A stretch of 64,000 nucleotides of DNA from Eutypella sp. D-1 (GCA_023313575.1 JAJTTP010000007.1:1674001-1738000); one strand, 5' to 3'. Shown: positions 22,864 through 36,600, counted from the stretch's first letter. Made by a program: numbers and translations. Notes: generated by a model from the letters alone, not told the origin.

Positions 22864-24766
22864 ATGCCAAAACCACCGCGTCAGAGGACCGCTATCGTGA
22901 TTGGTGAGTAATTTCATCCCTCAAAACGTAGGAGATAATCCTCGTATAAAAATAGTTAGACAGATCCGTGCCGTCGAGTACTTGGATAACCGCCTGCTAA
23001 TACCTCTTCATAAACCAGGGGCCGGCGCTGGCGGCATCGCGACAGCAGCGCGGCTGGCTAAAGCCGGGCTAGCAGTGACAGTGCTGGAGAAGAACTCATT
23101 CACCGGAGGTCGCTGCAGCCTAATGTGGCACGAGGGATGGCGATTCGACCAGGGGCCATCGCTGCTGCTGCTGCCGAAGCTGTTCGCGGAGACGTTCCAC
23201 GAGCTGGGGACATCGCTGGAGGATGAGGGAGTGGAGCTTCTGCGGTGCCCGACTAACTACGCCGTATGGTTCTCCGACGGCGAGCGGTTCGAGCTTTCGA
23301 CAGACCTCGCGCGCATGAAGGAGCAGGTTGAACGCTGGGAGGGCAAGGATGGCTTCATTCGCTATCTAGCCTGGCTTGGCGAAGGTCACACCCACTACGA
23401 GCTGAGCGTCCGTGATGTTCTGCGCCGCAACTTTCTCGGCCTCTGGGACCTCGTCCGCCCGTCTTTCATCATCACCGGTCTCCGTATCCATCCTCTTCAC
23501 ACCATATGGGGCCGCGCCCGCCAGTACTTCTGGTCCGAACGCCTGCGCCGCGTCTTCACCTTCGCCACCATGTACATGGGCATGTCCCCGTTCGAGGCCC
23601 CCGCCACTTACTCCTTGCTGCAGTACACCGAGCTGGCCGAGGGGATCTGGTATACCCGGGGTGGCTTTCACACCGTACTCGATGCCCTCGTGCGCGTTGG
23701 CGAGCGCTACGGCGTGCGGTACCGGCTCGGCACTGCCGTAAGGCGGGTCTTGACCCATCCGGACGGTGAGACCGTGCGCGGGGTCGAGCTTGAGAGCGGC
23801 GAGGTTCTCGAGGCCGATGTTGTCGTCATAAATGCGGACCTTGTGTACGCATACAGTAACCTGTTCCCGCAGAAACGGCAGCGGGAGAACGGAAGCTCGG
23901 AGAAGACTCGCGGTATGGACGGCAATAACGGACGTTACGCGCGCTCCCTCCGCGCCAAGGCCGGCTCCTGCAGCTCCATCTCATTCTACTGGAGCGTCAA
24001 CCGCAAGCTTCCGGAGCTGCAAACCCACAACATATTTCTAGCAGATGAGTACCGCGAGTCCTTCGACGCCATATTCAAGCGCCAGGATCTGCCCGCCGAA
24101 CCCAGCTTCTACGTTAACGTACCGAGCCGCATCGACCCCTCCGCTGCTCCAGAAGGCGCTGATGCCGTCATCGCGCTGGTCCCGACGGGCCATCTGCGCG
24201 ACTCGCGCGGATTCAGCCCGGAAGGTGATATTGACGACAAAGGGGTCCCGCGCGAGCTCGACTGGGACGCGCTCGTCGACCGCGCGCGCCGCGCTGTGCT
24301 GGACACCGTCAAGGCGCGCACGGGGTGCGACTTGACGTTAGAGAAATCGATCGTGCACGAGTTCGTCAACGACCCGCGCATCTGGGAGGAGAAGTTTAAC
24401 CTTGATAAGGGCTCCATCCTCGGACTCAGCCACAGCTTCTTCAACGTGCTAGCCTTCCGCCCCGCGACCCGCGCCAAGGGGTTCCGTGGGGCCTACTTCG
24501 TCGGCGCCAGCACCCACCCGGGCACCGGCGTCCCCATTGTGCTCGCCGGCTCTCGCCTCACTGCCGAGCAGATTCTTGATGACCTCAACGCTCCTGTTCC
24601 CTGGCGTGGACTGCCCTCTAAGATCCAAGACCAGGGAGTACGGCAAGACGAGAACACGAGGAAATTGGATAGGCTCATGCCCCCGAGAGTTAATTTGGTG
24701 ACCGTTTTCATCGTCTTGATTCCGTTCTGGGTCGTTATGTATTTGTGTTCCGGGAGTGCGTTATAA
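22864..24766 (+). CDS. carB: Phytoene desaturase
   Basis: Exons 22864-22903 and 23019-24766 give 595 residues. The 115-nt intron splits the codon for the first Gly of the dinucleotide-binding motif, joining TAIVI to GAGAGGIATAARLAKAG. The next conserved block is VLEKNSFTGGRCS. The C-terminal FAD-binding signature is present as YFVGASTHPGTGVPIVLAG, and the last residues form a hydrophobic segment (LVTVFIVLIPFWVVMYLC) that would anchor the enzyme in the membrane, as in fungal AL-1/CarB. These enzymes introduce four or five double bonds into phytoene to give lycopene or 3,4-didehydrolycopene. With the preceding gene this supplies a complete phytoene-to-cyclic-carotenoid route. No frame break or missing motif is seen. 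Confidence 0.94.
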
Positions 24767-25396
24767 TTCCAATAACTGATGAAATGTGTCTCATTCTCTT
24801 ACGCCTGATTGAGCCTGTTATAGTAGAGTTATAGCATACGATGATATGTAGATGGTTAGATAACGAAGCTTAAATGACAGTATAATTGTAACTAGAGGAA
24901 TTCAACAAAGAGAAGCCAGTTAAGATTTGGTCACTAACTGCTTTAAACCCCTACAAGTCCCACTATCCACTATAGCGGTCGATATATAACAGCCCATCCT
25001 ACTTCAGTGGATCGCAGATCGGATCGAATCAATTAGACCTTTCAAGGCTCAATAGAGATAACGACTGGTGGGTGCTTTGAATTCAGACAGGCGTCCTAGC
25101 TCAGTAGAACTTGTAAAATGCGACGTTGAGTGACCAATCGGACACGCAGCCCGTGCCTAAACATGTGATATATATGCAAGGGGTAAAACTGTTGGTTTGA
25201 AGCCGTGTAACCGCCACGTTAGCCTTGCCGTTACAAACAAGCAATTTTCCCCCCACGAGGCGTAGCTCACTTTTTCCCACCTCACAGTAACAACCTGCTA
25301 AACCTGCCCCTCACCCTCTTTTTATCGCCCCGAAAACTGTGTGTGTATCGACCAGTCGTTCTCCCACACGACCCTGCTGAGTTCCGTTGGCACATC
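24767..25396. other. Intergenic, no gene seen
   Basis: AT-rich 3' flank of phytoene desaturase followed by the upstream flank of the monooxygenase. Open frames are short and unlike proteins. Confidence 0.55.
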
Positions 25397-26789
25397 ATGC
25401 CACAGAGTGTCATAGTAGTATGCTGCCTTGTCGTGAATATATAGAGTGTAGCTTAATGAACTGACACATATGAGCAGGTAGGTGGCTCTTTGGCCGGACT
25501 GATTCACGGCCTACAGCAGAAACGTTGCGGCAACAAGGTCACCATCCTAGAGCAGGAGCCTGGTGAGCGGCATAGTCATCATGCTGGCATAGGTTTTGGG
25601 ACCAACGCACAAGAGTTCCTCCGTAAATATGACATGACTGGATTGACCCCCGCCTTTGCGTCACACTCCAGGCGCTGGGCGTACTATACGCGCCCGAACG
25701 TGATGAACACCAAGGGGAGCATTCAACTTACCAGCTGGGGCCTCCTATACAGTATCCTGCGCGCCAATTTCGATGGACTGACATCGGTAGCGTGCCCTGT
25801 TCCTCCCCCAGCAGCCGAGAATGACGGTTCTGCTGTGTATCTCGCGGGAAAACGAGTGACAGCACTGCAGTACACTAAGGATATCGTGATCGTGAACTAT
25901 ATCGATGCTCACACTGGCCGACAAGAGTCTATCGACGCCGACATGGTAATTGGGGCTGATGGTGTCAACTCAACCGTTAGGCAGCTAGTAAATGCCCCTG
26001 TCACCAAGAAGTATGCAGGCTATATTGCGTGGAGAGCTACCATACCAGAGAAACTCGTGTCCAAGGAAACAGTCAATTATTTTTCGGACCACCTATCCCT
26101 TCAGTTTTCGAAGAGGACGTATCTTGTCTGGTAGGTTTTTATCCCGTCCCCACACTCTTATATTATCATCTTGTTTGAGGGAGCTAACATAATTGAATTA
26201 TAGTTATATCATCCCAACAGACACGGGGAATTTCGAAACCGGCGAACGCCTCCTGAACTGGGTCTGGTATTACAATTTAGCTGAAGACTCTCCTGAGATG
26301 GCGGACATCTTTACCGACGTCACGGGCCATCTTCACCACAACACAGTTCCCCGTGGTCTCGTGTGTCCCGAAGTCTGGGAGCGATGCCGCGCGAATCTCA
26401 TTCCACATATATCAGATCCTTTCCGAGAGCTTCTCCAGAAAACGTCAACCCCGTTTGTCACCAAAATTCGTGATGCTATCTGCACGACTGCTAGCTTCTA
26501 CGATGGAAAGGTTGTGCTAGTGGGTGACGCCTTCACGACTCTGCGTCCGCATCTTGGAGCTGCCACGGAACAAGCTGCTTTCCATAGCAACACATTGGAA
26601 GCGGTCTACCACGGGAAGAAAACACCAGAAGAGTGGAGCTTTGGAGTGCGCCGATTTGCACAGAGGATTGTCTTGATCAACAAGATGATTGCGGAACTTG
26701 GCACTGGAACTGCATTTTCCCTACTCAAATCAGTCTTCTTCTATGCTATGTTTCTCATCAAACTGAAATTCGGGCGAAAACGACAGTAA
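25397..26789 (+). CDS. FAD-dependent aromatic-type monooxygenase (dihydroxypyridine hydroxylase-like)
   Basis: Three exons, 25397-25417, 25478-26130 and 26204-26789, give 419 residues; the introns are 60 and 73 nt. The tiny first exon encodes MPQSVIV; splicing joins it to VGGSLAGLIHGLQ, the FAD-binding GxxxxG motif. Further landmarks are the glutamate of TILEQEP, DADMVIGADGVNSTVR (the DG motif near residue 170) and VLVGDAFTTLRPHLGAATEQA (GD near residue 332), whose RPHxGA is typical of 2,6-dihydroxypyridine 3-monooxygenase relatives. The C-terminus is hydrophobic (LLKSVFFYAMFLI) then basic, possibly a membrane tail. These enzymes hydroxylate or epoxidise using NAD(P)H and oxygen. The substrate is unknown; a hydroxylated carotenoid or another metabolite is conceivable because of the neighbouring carotenoid genes. 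Confidence 0.85.
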
Positions 26790-27706
26790 AGCTGCCACCT
26801 TAGGTTCATCGTAAATCTCTACGTTAACTAAAGGGCATGCGAGTGGTCGAATCAGGCGATACGGATGAACCCGTATTTTGGTAGATTGGCTTTGAATTGT
26901 TCTACCCGTTTATTCGGGCAACGCTATCTAGGTAACTAATAATAGCATTGCAAGTTTAGCTTAAGCCGTGATGACTTATACGATATTTAACTGGCTATTG
27001 TGCTGGCTGTAGTTTGTGTATTGAGCAGGATATATAAAGTTACACACTCTTCTATTTAAAAAAGAAAAAAAAAAGCTGTTGTGGTGATTTAAGTTTATAG
27101 TAATTCCAGGAATAAGGAGCCAATGAAATACACGTCTCGCCGTAATATGATGTGTCTCCCATTGAGAACGCTACTTCTACCCGCTGCTGCCACTGTCAGG
27201 TTGCACTGCCGAGAAATGAAACAGAATTCTGCAAAATACCTACGCTTTGCATGATTGATAATATTACAAATTTTGGATGGCTTGGCATGTTGGCCCTTTG
27301 GCCAACTGGCCACCTCACTTCAGTACTAACTAAGGCAACATTTAACAGGCTCAGCCTGATGATCACTAACTACCTGCCTACCTGCATGGCATTGTGATAC
27401 ATAGACGAACTTTTGATTGGAAAACATGTAAGGGGTTAAAATGCTATACGTAATAGCAATGGCATTCCTTCCTATAAGCAGGACAACTGAGATATAAAAA
27501 GCTACTTCCAGGGACATCCAGGCAGGTTTTAAGTCTGATATGGTCGTGAATATCCTTTTATCCCATATTCACTTTGAGAATGCATAGTGTATCCTGGCAC
27601 CCACAGTACAATCGAAGAGAATGTAAAATAATCATTAGCCTGAATCTATACTTCCTTTCAATACAGAGACTACACCTGACTAGATAACGAGTACTACCAC
27701 ATCGTA
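26790..27706. other. Intergenic, no gene seen
   Basis: AT-rich sequence between the monooxygenase and the broken transporter, with an A-rich tract at 27057-27075. No coding region is supported. Confidence 0.55.
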
Positions 27707-28812
27707 ATGGCTCCCCCAAAGCAGGACACAAAAGAGATTAGGCGCATGGCATCATATGAACAAGACATTGTGAACAGTCCGGACGAAAAACCTCAAAGCT
27801 CTGGCTCTAATGAGCTGCAGGATGAAGAGATCCATTATATGACTAGCTAGAGACTATATCTATCGACGGCAGGGTAAGCGAAATTGCACGCCCCTTACCA
27901 GAAGCCAAGGCTCACAATATACTACAATAGAATCAGCTTAGGTTTGTTCCTCATCAACTTCGAAGTCACTATCGTCGGTACAGTATTAGTACCTATCACA
28001 AACGAGCTGCACGGGCTTGATCAAGCTGCCTGGGTAGTCACTGCATATTTACTCACGTATACTGGTAAGAAAACCCTCGCATCCTACGACTACGTGGCGA
28101 TACCAAAATTCTGATCGGGAGACTAGCTGGCCTTGTCATCTGGGCGAAGTTGAGCGACATAATAGGTCGCAAGCCAGCATGTCTTATTTCGATATTCATC
28201 TTCGTTGCATTTTCTGCCGGCTGTGGTTCAGCTCAAACAATGATCCAATTGTAAGGACCTGTCACATAACCTTGTTTGTAAGGCGGCAAGAAGTGACTGA
28301 TCGGTGACGATTGACGCTTGATTAAGGATTGTGTGTCGAGCATTTCAAGGCATTGGAGAATCGGGAATCTACGCTATTAATATCGCCATTGTGTACGAAA
28401 TGGTACCTGCACACAAGTTTCCACTATACTCATCTATAGTTATGGTCGTCTTTCTGCTCGCCGTCGCCCTAGGCCCCATCCTGGGCGGGATAATTAGCCA
28501 GCAATCTTCATGGAGATGGGTATTCCTGGTCAAGTGAGTTTTCATCACTAGCGTCTCCGGTAACCATACTGCAACTAAACCCCTTTTTTCAATAAGTGTA
28601 CCTTCTGGTGTCGTTGCTGCTGCCACGATTTTTGTTGCAGTGCCTCGTGACTTTCCAAACCAGGGTCGCACCCGAGCGCCCTCGCGACCAGGCATTCGGT
28701 CAGTTGACTTCCTCGGCGCATCGCTTATGTTATCCGCCTTGGTGCTACTCATCACGGGTCTTCAGCAAGGCTCTGCGCTTCTAACCTGGACCGACCCAAG
28801 TGTTTTGGGCCC
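27707..28812 (+). pseudogene. MFS (DHA2-type, 14-TM) transporter, 5' half, split by a retrotransposon
   Basis: Exons 27707-27873, 27931-28064, 28127-28250, 28327-28533 and 28597-28812 keep frame through good splice sites. The product shows MFS landmarks: TNELHGLDQAAWVVTAYLL, motif A as AKLSDIIGRKP, VCRAFQGIGESGIYA, and the DHA2-type ALGPILGG ... SSWRWVFLVNVPSG. Two lesions are seen. First, codon 27848-27850 is TAG where relatives have Trp in a conserved TxWRLYL stretch; G-to-A here is a C-to-T change in a CpA context on the other strand, as RIP makes. Second, the reading frame runs into a long terminal repeat at 28813. Without both lesions the gene would encode about 551 residues across seven exons together with 47177-48128. 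It likely once exported a small molecule, perhaps a product of the neighbouring cluster; that link is inference. Confidence 0.88.
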
Positions 28813-29014
28813 TGTTGGTTGTTAGTGGTCACTGGTATGGACCCACATACCAGTAGGATGTACCTATGTACCTATCTCCCGTTTATATAAGGATACAGGC
28901 TTCGCCCGTATCCCTCTTAGATAGATAGATAGACCTTAGACCAGAATATAACACCAGTCTCACCACCTTTTATTCTATTATTATCTCTTTCTTTTACGTA
29001 CGTACTTATTAACA
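28813..29014 (+). repeat. 5' LTR of the outer Copia-type element
   Basis: 202 bases beginning TGTTGGTTGTTAG. It aligns base for base with 46970-47171; differences seen are mainly C/T and G/A. It contains an inverted GGATACAGGC/GCCCGTATCC stem around 28893-28914. Confidence 0.92.
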
Positions 29015-31249
29015 CTGATTAATAATACTAAATAGTTAATAACATAAATTAATAAGGTTAAAAAAGTTATTATCGTAATAATTTAAAAATCCCTTTATAT
29101 TAATATTATTAAAAAATCTTCACCATTACCTTCCCCCGTCCGTTTTTATAACGGATAATAATAACCTTTTTTCATTTATATCATTATATAATAACCTTAT
29201 TTTATTTTCCTTATTATCACCATAAATATTATTATCGTTATTACCTTTAAAACCATTTATTATATTAAATAATTAAAAATAAACCGGCTTTTTAAAAGCC
29301 GTTAAAAAATAACCCTTTAATAAAGCTTTTTAATAAATATTAACGTAAAAGGTTACGGGAAAAAAAGCCGTAAACATATTATTATAACTTTTTAATTATT
29401 TATAAAGATAAATTATTAACTTTTAAAAAATAATTTAAGCATTATTTATTATTAATAATTTCGAAAAAACCGATAATAAACTAAGTATTAACCGGATAAT
29501 TAAAAAAACTTTTAAATAATATTAAAACCATTTTTAAAAATTTATAAAAATAAACTTTAACGTTATATTAAAAATGTTTCGGTTTACGCTAAAAACCGTA
29601 TTAATATAAAAAGGTATATATATTAAAAAATATAATATTAATTTCGTAACGGTATTAATTAACTTTATTATATAATTTTAATTTTTAATATAAATTTTTA
29701 TAAACTTAAATTAATAAAAAGCCGATAATTTAACGTTTTAATTTAAAAAGTTTTAATTTATAATACGGATTAAAAATTAATTTATTTATAAAGTTATAAA
29801 AATTCCACCTGTTTTATAATATATTTTAAATCTTTTACGGAAATATTAAATAATTTTTAACCTTTAACCCGAAATAACCGGTTAAAGATTTTAATAACAT
29901 AAGTTATGCCAAAATTAATAACCTTTATTAACTTACTTTTTATAACTATACGTTAATTTTTTCCCCCCTGCCTTAATTAACCCTTTTTTTATTTTCCCGC
30001 GCTTTAATAAATAATCCCGATTAATTTTACCTTTAAATATTAATAATAATTATAATTAATTAAAAAACCCTAACCCGAATTATAAATATTACGTAATATA
30101 TTAACAGTTTTAATTAACTTTTTACCGGTAAAATAACCATATTCCCCCTTTATTAATATTTAACCTTTTATTAATATACGTTTAATATTTATTATTTAAC
30201 CTTTTCCCGTTAATATTTAACCACTTTTTAATAATATAAAGCATTTATATTAATATTTTTACTTTCCAGGTTACCCGTTATACCCTGGTTACCTTTTTTT
30301 ACCTGGTTATTACCCGGGTTACCCGTTTTAACCCACGGGATATAATTAATAACCTTTTAAATAACCTTATTTAATCATAAAAAAAGATAACCGGACCGTT
30401 CCCTTTTTAAAAATTTAAATTAACCCGTATATAATAAAACCTAAATAATATAAAGCATATTAACTTTTAACACCGCCCTTTTTAACGGTTACTTTAAATA
30501 AAAAACCGGGGCCCGTAAAGATTTTAAAAAGTTATAATTCTTTTTTTTAAATAATATTTAAATTTACCCCGGGACCTGATTTATCGTTGAAATAAACCTT
30601 TATATTTATTAATAATTAATAAAAATAAACTTATTATATTATCTTACCGGTTAATATTTTAAATAAATTATATTTATCGATTATTATAAAATAATTTAAA
30701 AAAGCTTAAAATAAAAAAAATAATTATATAAAAAAAGTTTATAATATTTTAAAAAATAAATTTCGTTTCTTTTTTAATATATATTATATTAGCAATATTC
30801 GATAAACGTAATTTTATGTTATATTTTTAATTTTTTTTAAAAATATATAATATTATATTTCCTTTATAATATTTTTTAATATTTAATATTTACCGATATA
30901 TATTTTATTATAAAGCGTTATTTTAATACCGAATAAAATAAAATTTAATACTATTATAATTAAAGTTTTATAACCTTTTTTAATATTAAAATTAAAAACG
31001 CCGGTAAAAATAATTTAAAAATGTTATAAATTATGTTTAATAAATTCTTTTTATATTAAAAAGTATTAAAATTAAACTTTAAAAAAAATAATAATTAATT
31101 GCTATTATTTACCGGGCTTATTAAACGGTTCCTTAATTTTAATATACCTTTTTCGAACCAGCTATTTATTTTAAAAACTTAGTAAATAAGCTACGGGCCT
31201 TAATTAATATTTATAAAGTTATAAAAAAAACCAGCCAATATATGGCTAA

Positions 31250-33257
31250 CGAAAATAATAATAACGATAATAATAATAATAATAATACTTTTTATATCGA
31301 CTGTAAATATTACCGGAACGATAAAAATAAGCAATATTATTAAAAAGAACCCGATAAATAATAAAAACGTAAATATTAAATATATAAAAAAAAAGATATT
31401 AATTTATTAAATATTTAAAACGGGAACGTAAAAAAGTAAAAATTTAATAAAAGGTTAAAAAGGTATCCCGTTATAATAGCTATACCGTATTCCTTATTAA
31501 ATACGAAAAAGATAAACCCGTTTTTAAACCCGAGGAAAAGGACGCCGTTAAGCATTTTAACCATTCGGATAATAATTAATATTTTACGGTTATTTACCTA
31601 TTTAATTAAGCCTTTTAGCATCGAATTAACCCATCCTTACTAACCACGGAAAATAATACGCTTAATATTATGTTTATTTTAAATAAATATATTAAAAACG
31701 TATTTTAAAAATTTATGCCAGATATTAATATTATTAAAATATTTATTATAAAAAAGAATAATATTTTACTTAACGTTTAAAAATGGATATAAATTATACG
31801 GGAAAAATTAATATCCGTTTTAAAAATAAACCCCGTATTAAATTATTTAATATAATCTCGGATAATACCTTTTTCGGTTAAATCGATTTTTATATAATAA
31901 TAATAAATACTTTATTTTTAATATTAATTAAAAACATAAATTAATTCGGTATATACTTTAATAACGTTATTAATTAATTAATCGGTAAAAATGGTATAAC
32001 AGTTAACGTTATTCGAAAAAAAAAATACTTATGGTTTAAATTCGATAATATTATTTATTTTACGGAAATAAAATTACGTAAAATTTATATATATTTTAAA
32101 TACTTTTTTATTAATAAATTATATAATCTTTTAAATAAAATAAAATATAATATCGAGATCGATATTTTTAAAAAGAATTTAATAAATTTTATTATTATTA
32201 CTAAATTAAAAATAAAGTATTATAAAGGTTTAAACTTAGCCTTAAAGATTTAAAAATAAATTTTAATTTTAAAGTAATTATTAATATAATATATTTAAAT
32301 AAAAAGGTTATTTTTTATATTATCGACGTAATTATAAAATTTTAAACAATACGTTTTACAAGGAATATATTAATTAAAAAAATATAAAATATATTTAAAA
32401 ATGCTAAATCGATACGTATTTAAAACCCCCGGATATTATTATTTATAACGTTAAAATAAATTTTAATAACGTTAAATTCCGTAATAAAATACGTTTTATT
32501 AATATTATTTATTATTAAGTACCGGTAAAAGTATATTAATTTATTAATAAAGTAAAGAAATATTATAATCTTATCCGTAATGCTTATAAAATTATTATTA
32601 AAAAGGTTAAAAATATTAAATTAAAATTATTACGTTTATAAATAATAATAAAAATAATTAATAATATGATTAATTTTAACGGCTTTATTTTTACCTTATT
32701 AATTTTTAAAGCTTAAATAATATAAAAGGCCATAACGGAAATTAAAAAAAATAAAATATAAAAATCGGTTTAAAATACGTTAAATATTAAAAATGGCCCG
32801 AATATATAAAAAACTTTTTTAAAAACTTTTTTATTAAATAATAAGGTGTTTATATATAAAAAGAAAAAAGGGTGGAAAAAACCTTTTAAAGTTATTATAG
32901 TTATAAATAAAAACGTAACGGTAAATTTAAAAGTAATAAAAAATATAATAATTTTCCGAAACTTATATGTTAAACTTTATACCTAATTAAAAAAAAAGCT
33001 AATAATTATTTTTAACGAAAAAATCGAAAAAATACATATAAACTTTTTATATATTAATATTAAAAAATAATAAAACGTTAACTTTTAAGCTAAGGGCAAA
33101 TAAAAAGATTATAACCTTTAAAAAGCTATTTAAAGCCTCCGACCTTAAAGAATTAAACGCTTTATTTAAAAAAGGTATTTTATAACCCGAGATATATAAC
33201 GTTATTATATATGAAAGCATAACAGTTTTTAAATTAAAAATAATTTATAAAATAAAA
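31250..33257 (+). pseudogene. Copia-type gag-pol remnant (RIP-decayed, 5' portion)
   Basis: No open frame survives. Reading through stops, 31302-31343 gives CKYYRNDKNKQYY*, which becomes a CX2CX4HX4C knuckle if the expected C-to-T and G-to-A changes are allowed for. From 33132 the frame reads KASDLKELNALFKKGIL, then stops, then ESITVFKLKIIYKIK, resembling the start of a Copia reverse transcriptase domain. The sequence then ends abruptly at the border of the nested Gypsy LTR at 33258. Integrase and protease should lie between but could not be recognised confidently by eye. Confidence 0.6.
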
Positions 33258-33685
33258 TGTTATAACCGGTCGGACCATTGGGCCGAATGGGGCTAACATA
33301 ATAAAAAAAGATCCTTAACTTTAGTTTTAAAAAAGGAGATAGCTATATTAAAGTAAACTATATATGTTATATAATTAAAAAAAATCGGTTAAATCGGTAA
33401 TAATCTTAACGATATTAAAGTATTATATTTAGATACGATCCTAACGATTTAATAATAACTATATATTTTAATATTAAGAATAAAAAATATAAATAATATA
33501 TAATTACGTTTATTACCTTTTTTAAAATAATTTTTAAGCTTATTAATTTATAATATAACTTAATTATTTAAAATATTTTTTTATTTATTATTAAACGTAA
33601 TTATTTATTGTTTAAAACTTTTAATATTTTTATTAATATAAACCTTTCGATTAAATTAATAATTAGAAATAGACCGGCCGTTATA
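33258..33685 (+). repeat. 5' LTR of the plus-oriented Gypsy element
   Basis: 428 bases, inverted relative to the LTRs at 39251-39682 and 45637-46065. It is followed immediately by TGGTATAAGC, the expected place for a tRNA primer binding site. Confidence 0.88.
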
Positions 33686-36600
33686 TGGTATAAGCTTTTA
33701 TTTAATAATGTTATTAATTTTAAATAATATCCGATATTATATCTTTTTTAAATTAAAACTTTTAATAAATTATTAACTTTTTATTTAAACGAATCGAATA
33801 AATCGAATAAATAATAACTATAACCGTAACTTAAAAAATTACGCCCGTTAAATTTCAGCTTAAAAAACTTAAACCTTATAATAATATTACCCCCGTATAA
33901 CCTTTTTTTATTATAACTATAACTTATTTATATTAATAACGTTATATAATAATTATAAAGGCTAATAAAAATTTTAATATTATTTTATGTTTTATTAAAG
34001 GAATAACTTAATAATTTAAACCCATTTTAAATGCTTTCGTAAAAATAGAAAAAAGAAAATTTATAAAAATTAAATACTTTTTTAAAAAATATAAAAACTT
34101 TGTAAAAAAATAAAAGTTAATTATAAAAACCCGGATAAAACCCGAACCGTTACGTAATAACTTTTAAGTTTTAAATAAAAAAAAGCAATTTATATATATA
34201 TTACGCACTTTAAATAATTTACCGCTAAAATAAATTAAATCGATAATAAATCCTTTATTAATACGTTTTATTAAAAGTTTAAAAACTTAATTAAAAACGA
34301 TATTATTACGTAAAATAAGTTAAATATTTTCGATAAATTCGTTATTTTAATAATTAAAATCGATAATAAATAATTTAAATAATAATAGGAAAAAAAAAGG
34401 ATATTATATATTTAAAACATTTAAAAAATACTAAAATAATAAAAATTAAAATTAAAAGCTTACCGATATATTTTATAAAACGGTATTAAAATTTATATCA
34501 CTCGATATAATACGAAAAAATAAACAATAAATTAAATATTATAATTATAATAAAATAAAATATTTTTAAAAATAATATAAAGGATTTAAACGAAATAAAA
34601 ATTAAAAACTTATACCTGAAAAAAAGCAACCTTTTACCGGTAAAAAAACGTTCGGAATAATTTGCCGTATATATTTAAATAGTAACATTTATTAATAAAA
34701 ATTATAAAAAAGTTAAACGATTAATTTAAGCCGTAATAAAACGATAACATTAATAATAATAAAAAAAAACCTTTATAAAAGTTTATTTCGTAAAAAAAAA
34801 AAAAATTAATTAATTAATTAGTTTAAAAAACGATAAAGTTATAAGTTATAAAAAATATACGGCATTTACGTTAAATAATTTTAATAACGTTTTAAAAAAT
34901 AACGATTTAAAATTTATTTATAATAATTTTATAATTAAAATAAATTTATTAATTAAAAAATTTAAATTTAAACGCCGTATTTTTTAAAACAGCCCGTTAA
35001 TTATCGAAAATATAAATGCTATTAATATAAAGAACCAAAAATCGGTCTTATTAACCGAATTAAATAAATAATTAAAAAAGGATTCGATTTTTTATAAAAA
35101 AAAAAAAACGAAACCGATCGATAATGGTATAAAAAAATCACACGTTATATTAACCGCGTACTATATAATTAAAAATAGCCGGAAAAAATATTTTACCCCG
35201 GAGGATATTAAATATGTTATTATAATAAATATATATATTAAACGTTAAAAGTTATAAAAATTTAAAACGAAATTAAATAATAAAAACACGAAATCCGATA
35301 TTAAAAAAATAAATTATTAAACGTTAATTTATATATTTATAAAAACTTATTAAAAAAGATAACCTTTAATAAAATTAACTTTAAATATTTTAATAACAAA
35401 TTAGTAATAAAAAAATAACTATACGTATAAAAAGAATTTAATAAAAAGAAATTATAATAATTTATATAACGTTATATAAATTTACGGTAAAGATTTAAAA
35501 AAATAAAGCCGTTTATATTAAAATTATAAAACGGTATTATAAAATTTAAAAATATAATATAATATTTATAAATTATTATAAAAGTTTAAAAACGATACGG
35601 ATATATCATAATACGAATAAAAATTAAAAATAATTAATATACCGTTATAATAAATAACGGAGCCGAAAATAATTATATAACTTTAAAATTATATAATAAA
35701 TTATAATTATTATAAAAATAAATAATATTTTTATAACATATTAAAAATTAAAAGTTATACTTTCCGGTATAACGAAAAAAAAAATATTATAAAAAACCGA
35801 TTAATTCGATATATATATCGAAAAATAAAAATAAAACGTTATTTTCGATATTATGTTTTTAAAAAAATACGATATAATTTTTAAATAATTATAATTATAT
35901 TAATATAATTTATCGATTAATTAAAAAATTAATTAAATAATATTTTTTTATTTCTTAAAAACCGATAATAATTTAAAAAAAAAGATTTTAATATTTAACG
36001 GATAATAAATACGGATATAAAAATACGATAAAAACTTTATTAAAAAAAACATAACGAATTAAAAAAAAAGGATATAAAAAAAAGATTAAATAAATTATCG
36101 TTTTTATCCGATAACGATTCCGTTTTTTTAATAATATTTAAAAAAAAAACGATTATATTATTATAAATATGTAATATATTACCGTAATATTATTAATACG
36201 ATAAAATATTTTATAAAAGATTTAAAAAAAGATTATTATAATATAACGAATAAATTTACGAAATTATTTTTATAAAAAAAGAACATTCCGATTTTATAAA
36301 ATTTATAACCTTAATAAAATTAAATTTAAAAGATTACGGGAATATTTCGAAAATAAGTTAATAAAAAAATATATTCGACGATTAAAATTATTAACCGGAT
36401 ATCCGATTATGTTTATATTAAAAAAAAAGGTTAATTATAATTAATAATCGATTACCGATAGTTAAACGAAATTATTTTAAAAAACCGGATATTATTATTA
36501 TTTATTATTAAAATAAAGAACCGTTTATATAAAGTTAAATAATTTATTATTTTAAACTTTAAAAATAAATATTATTATATTAAAATTAAACCCGGAGATA

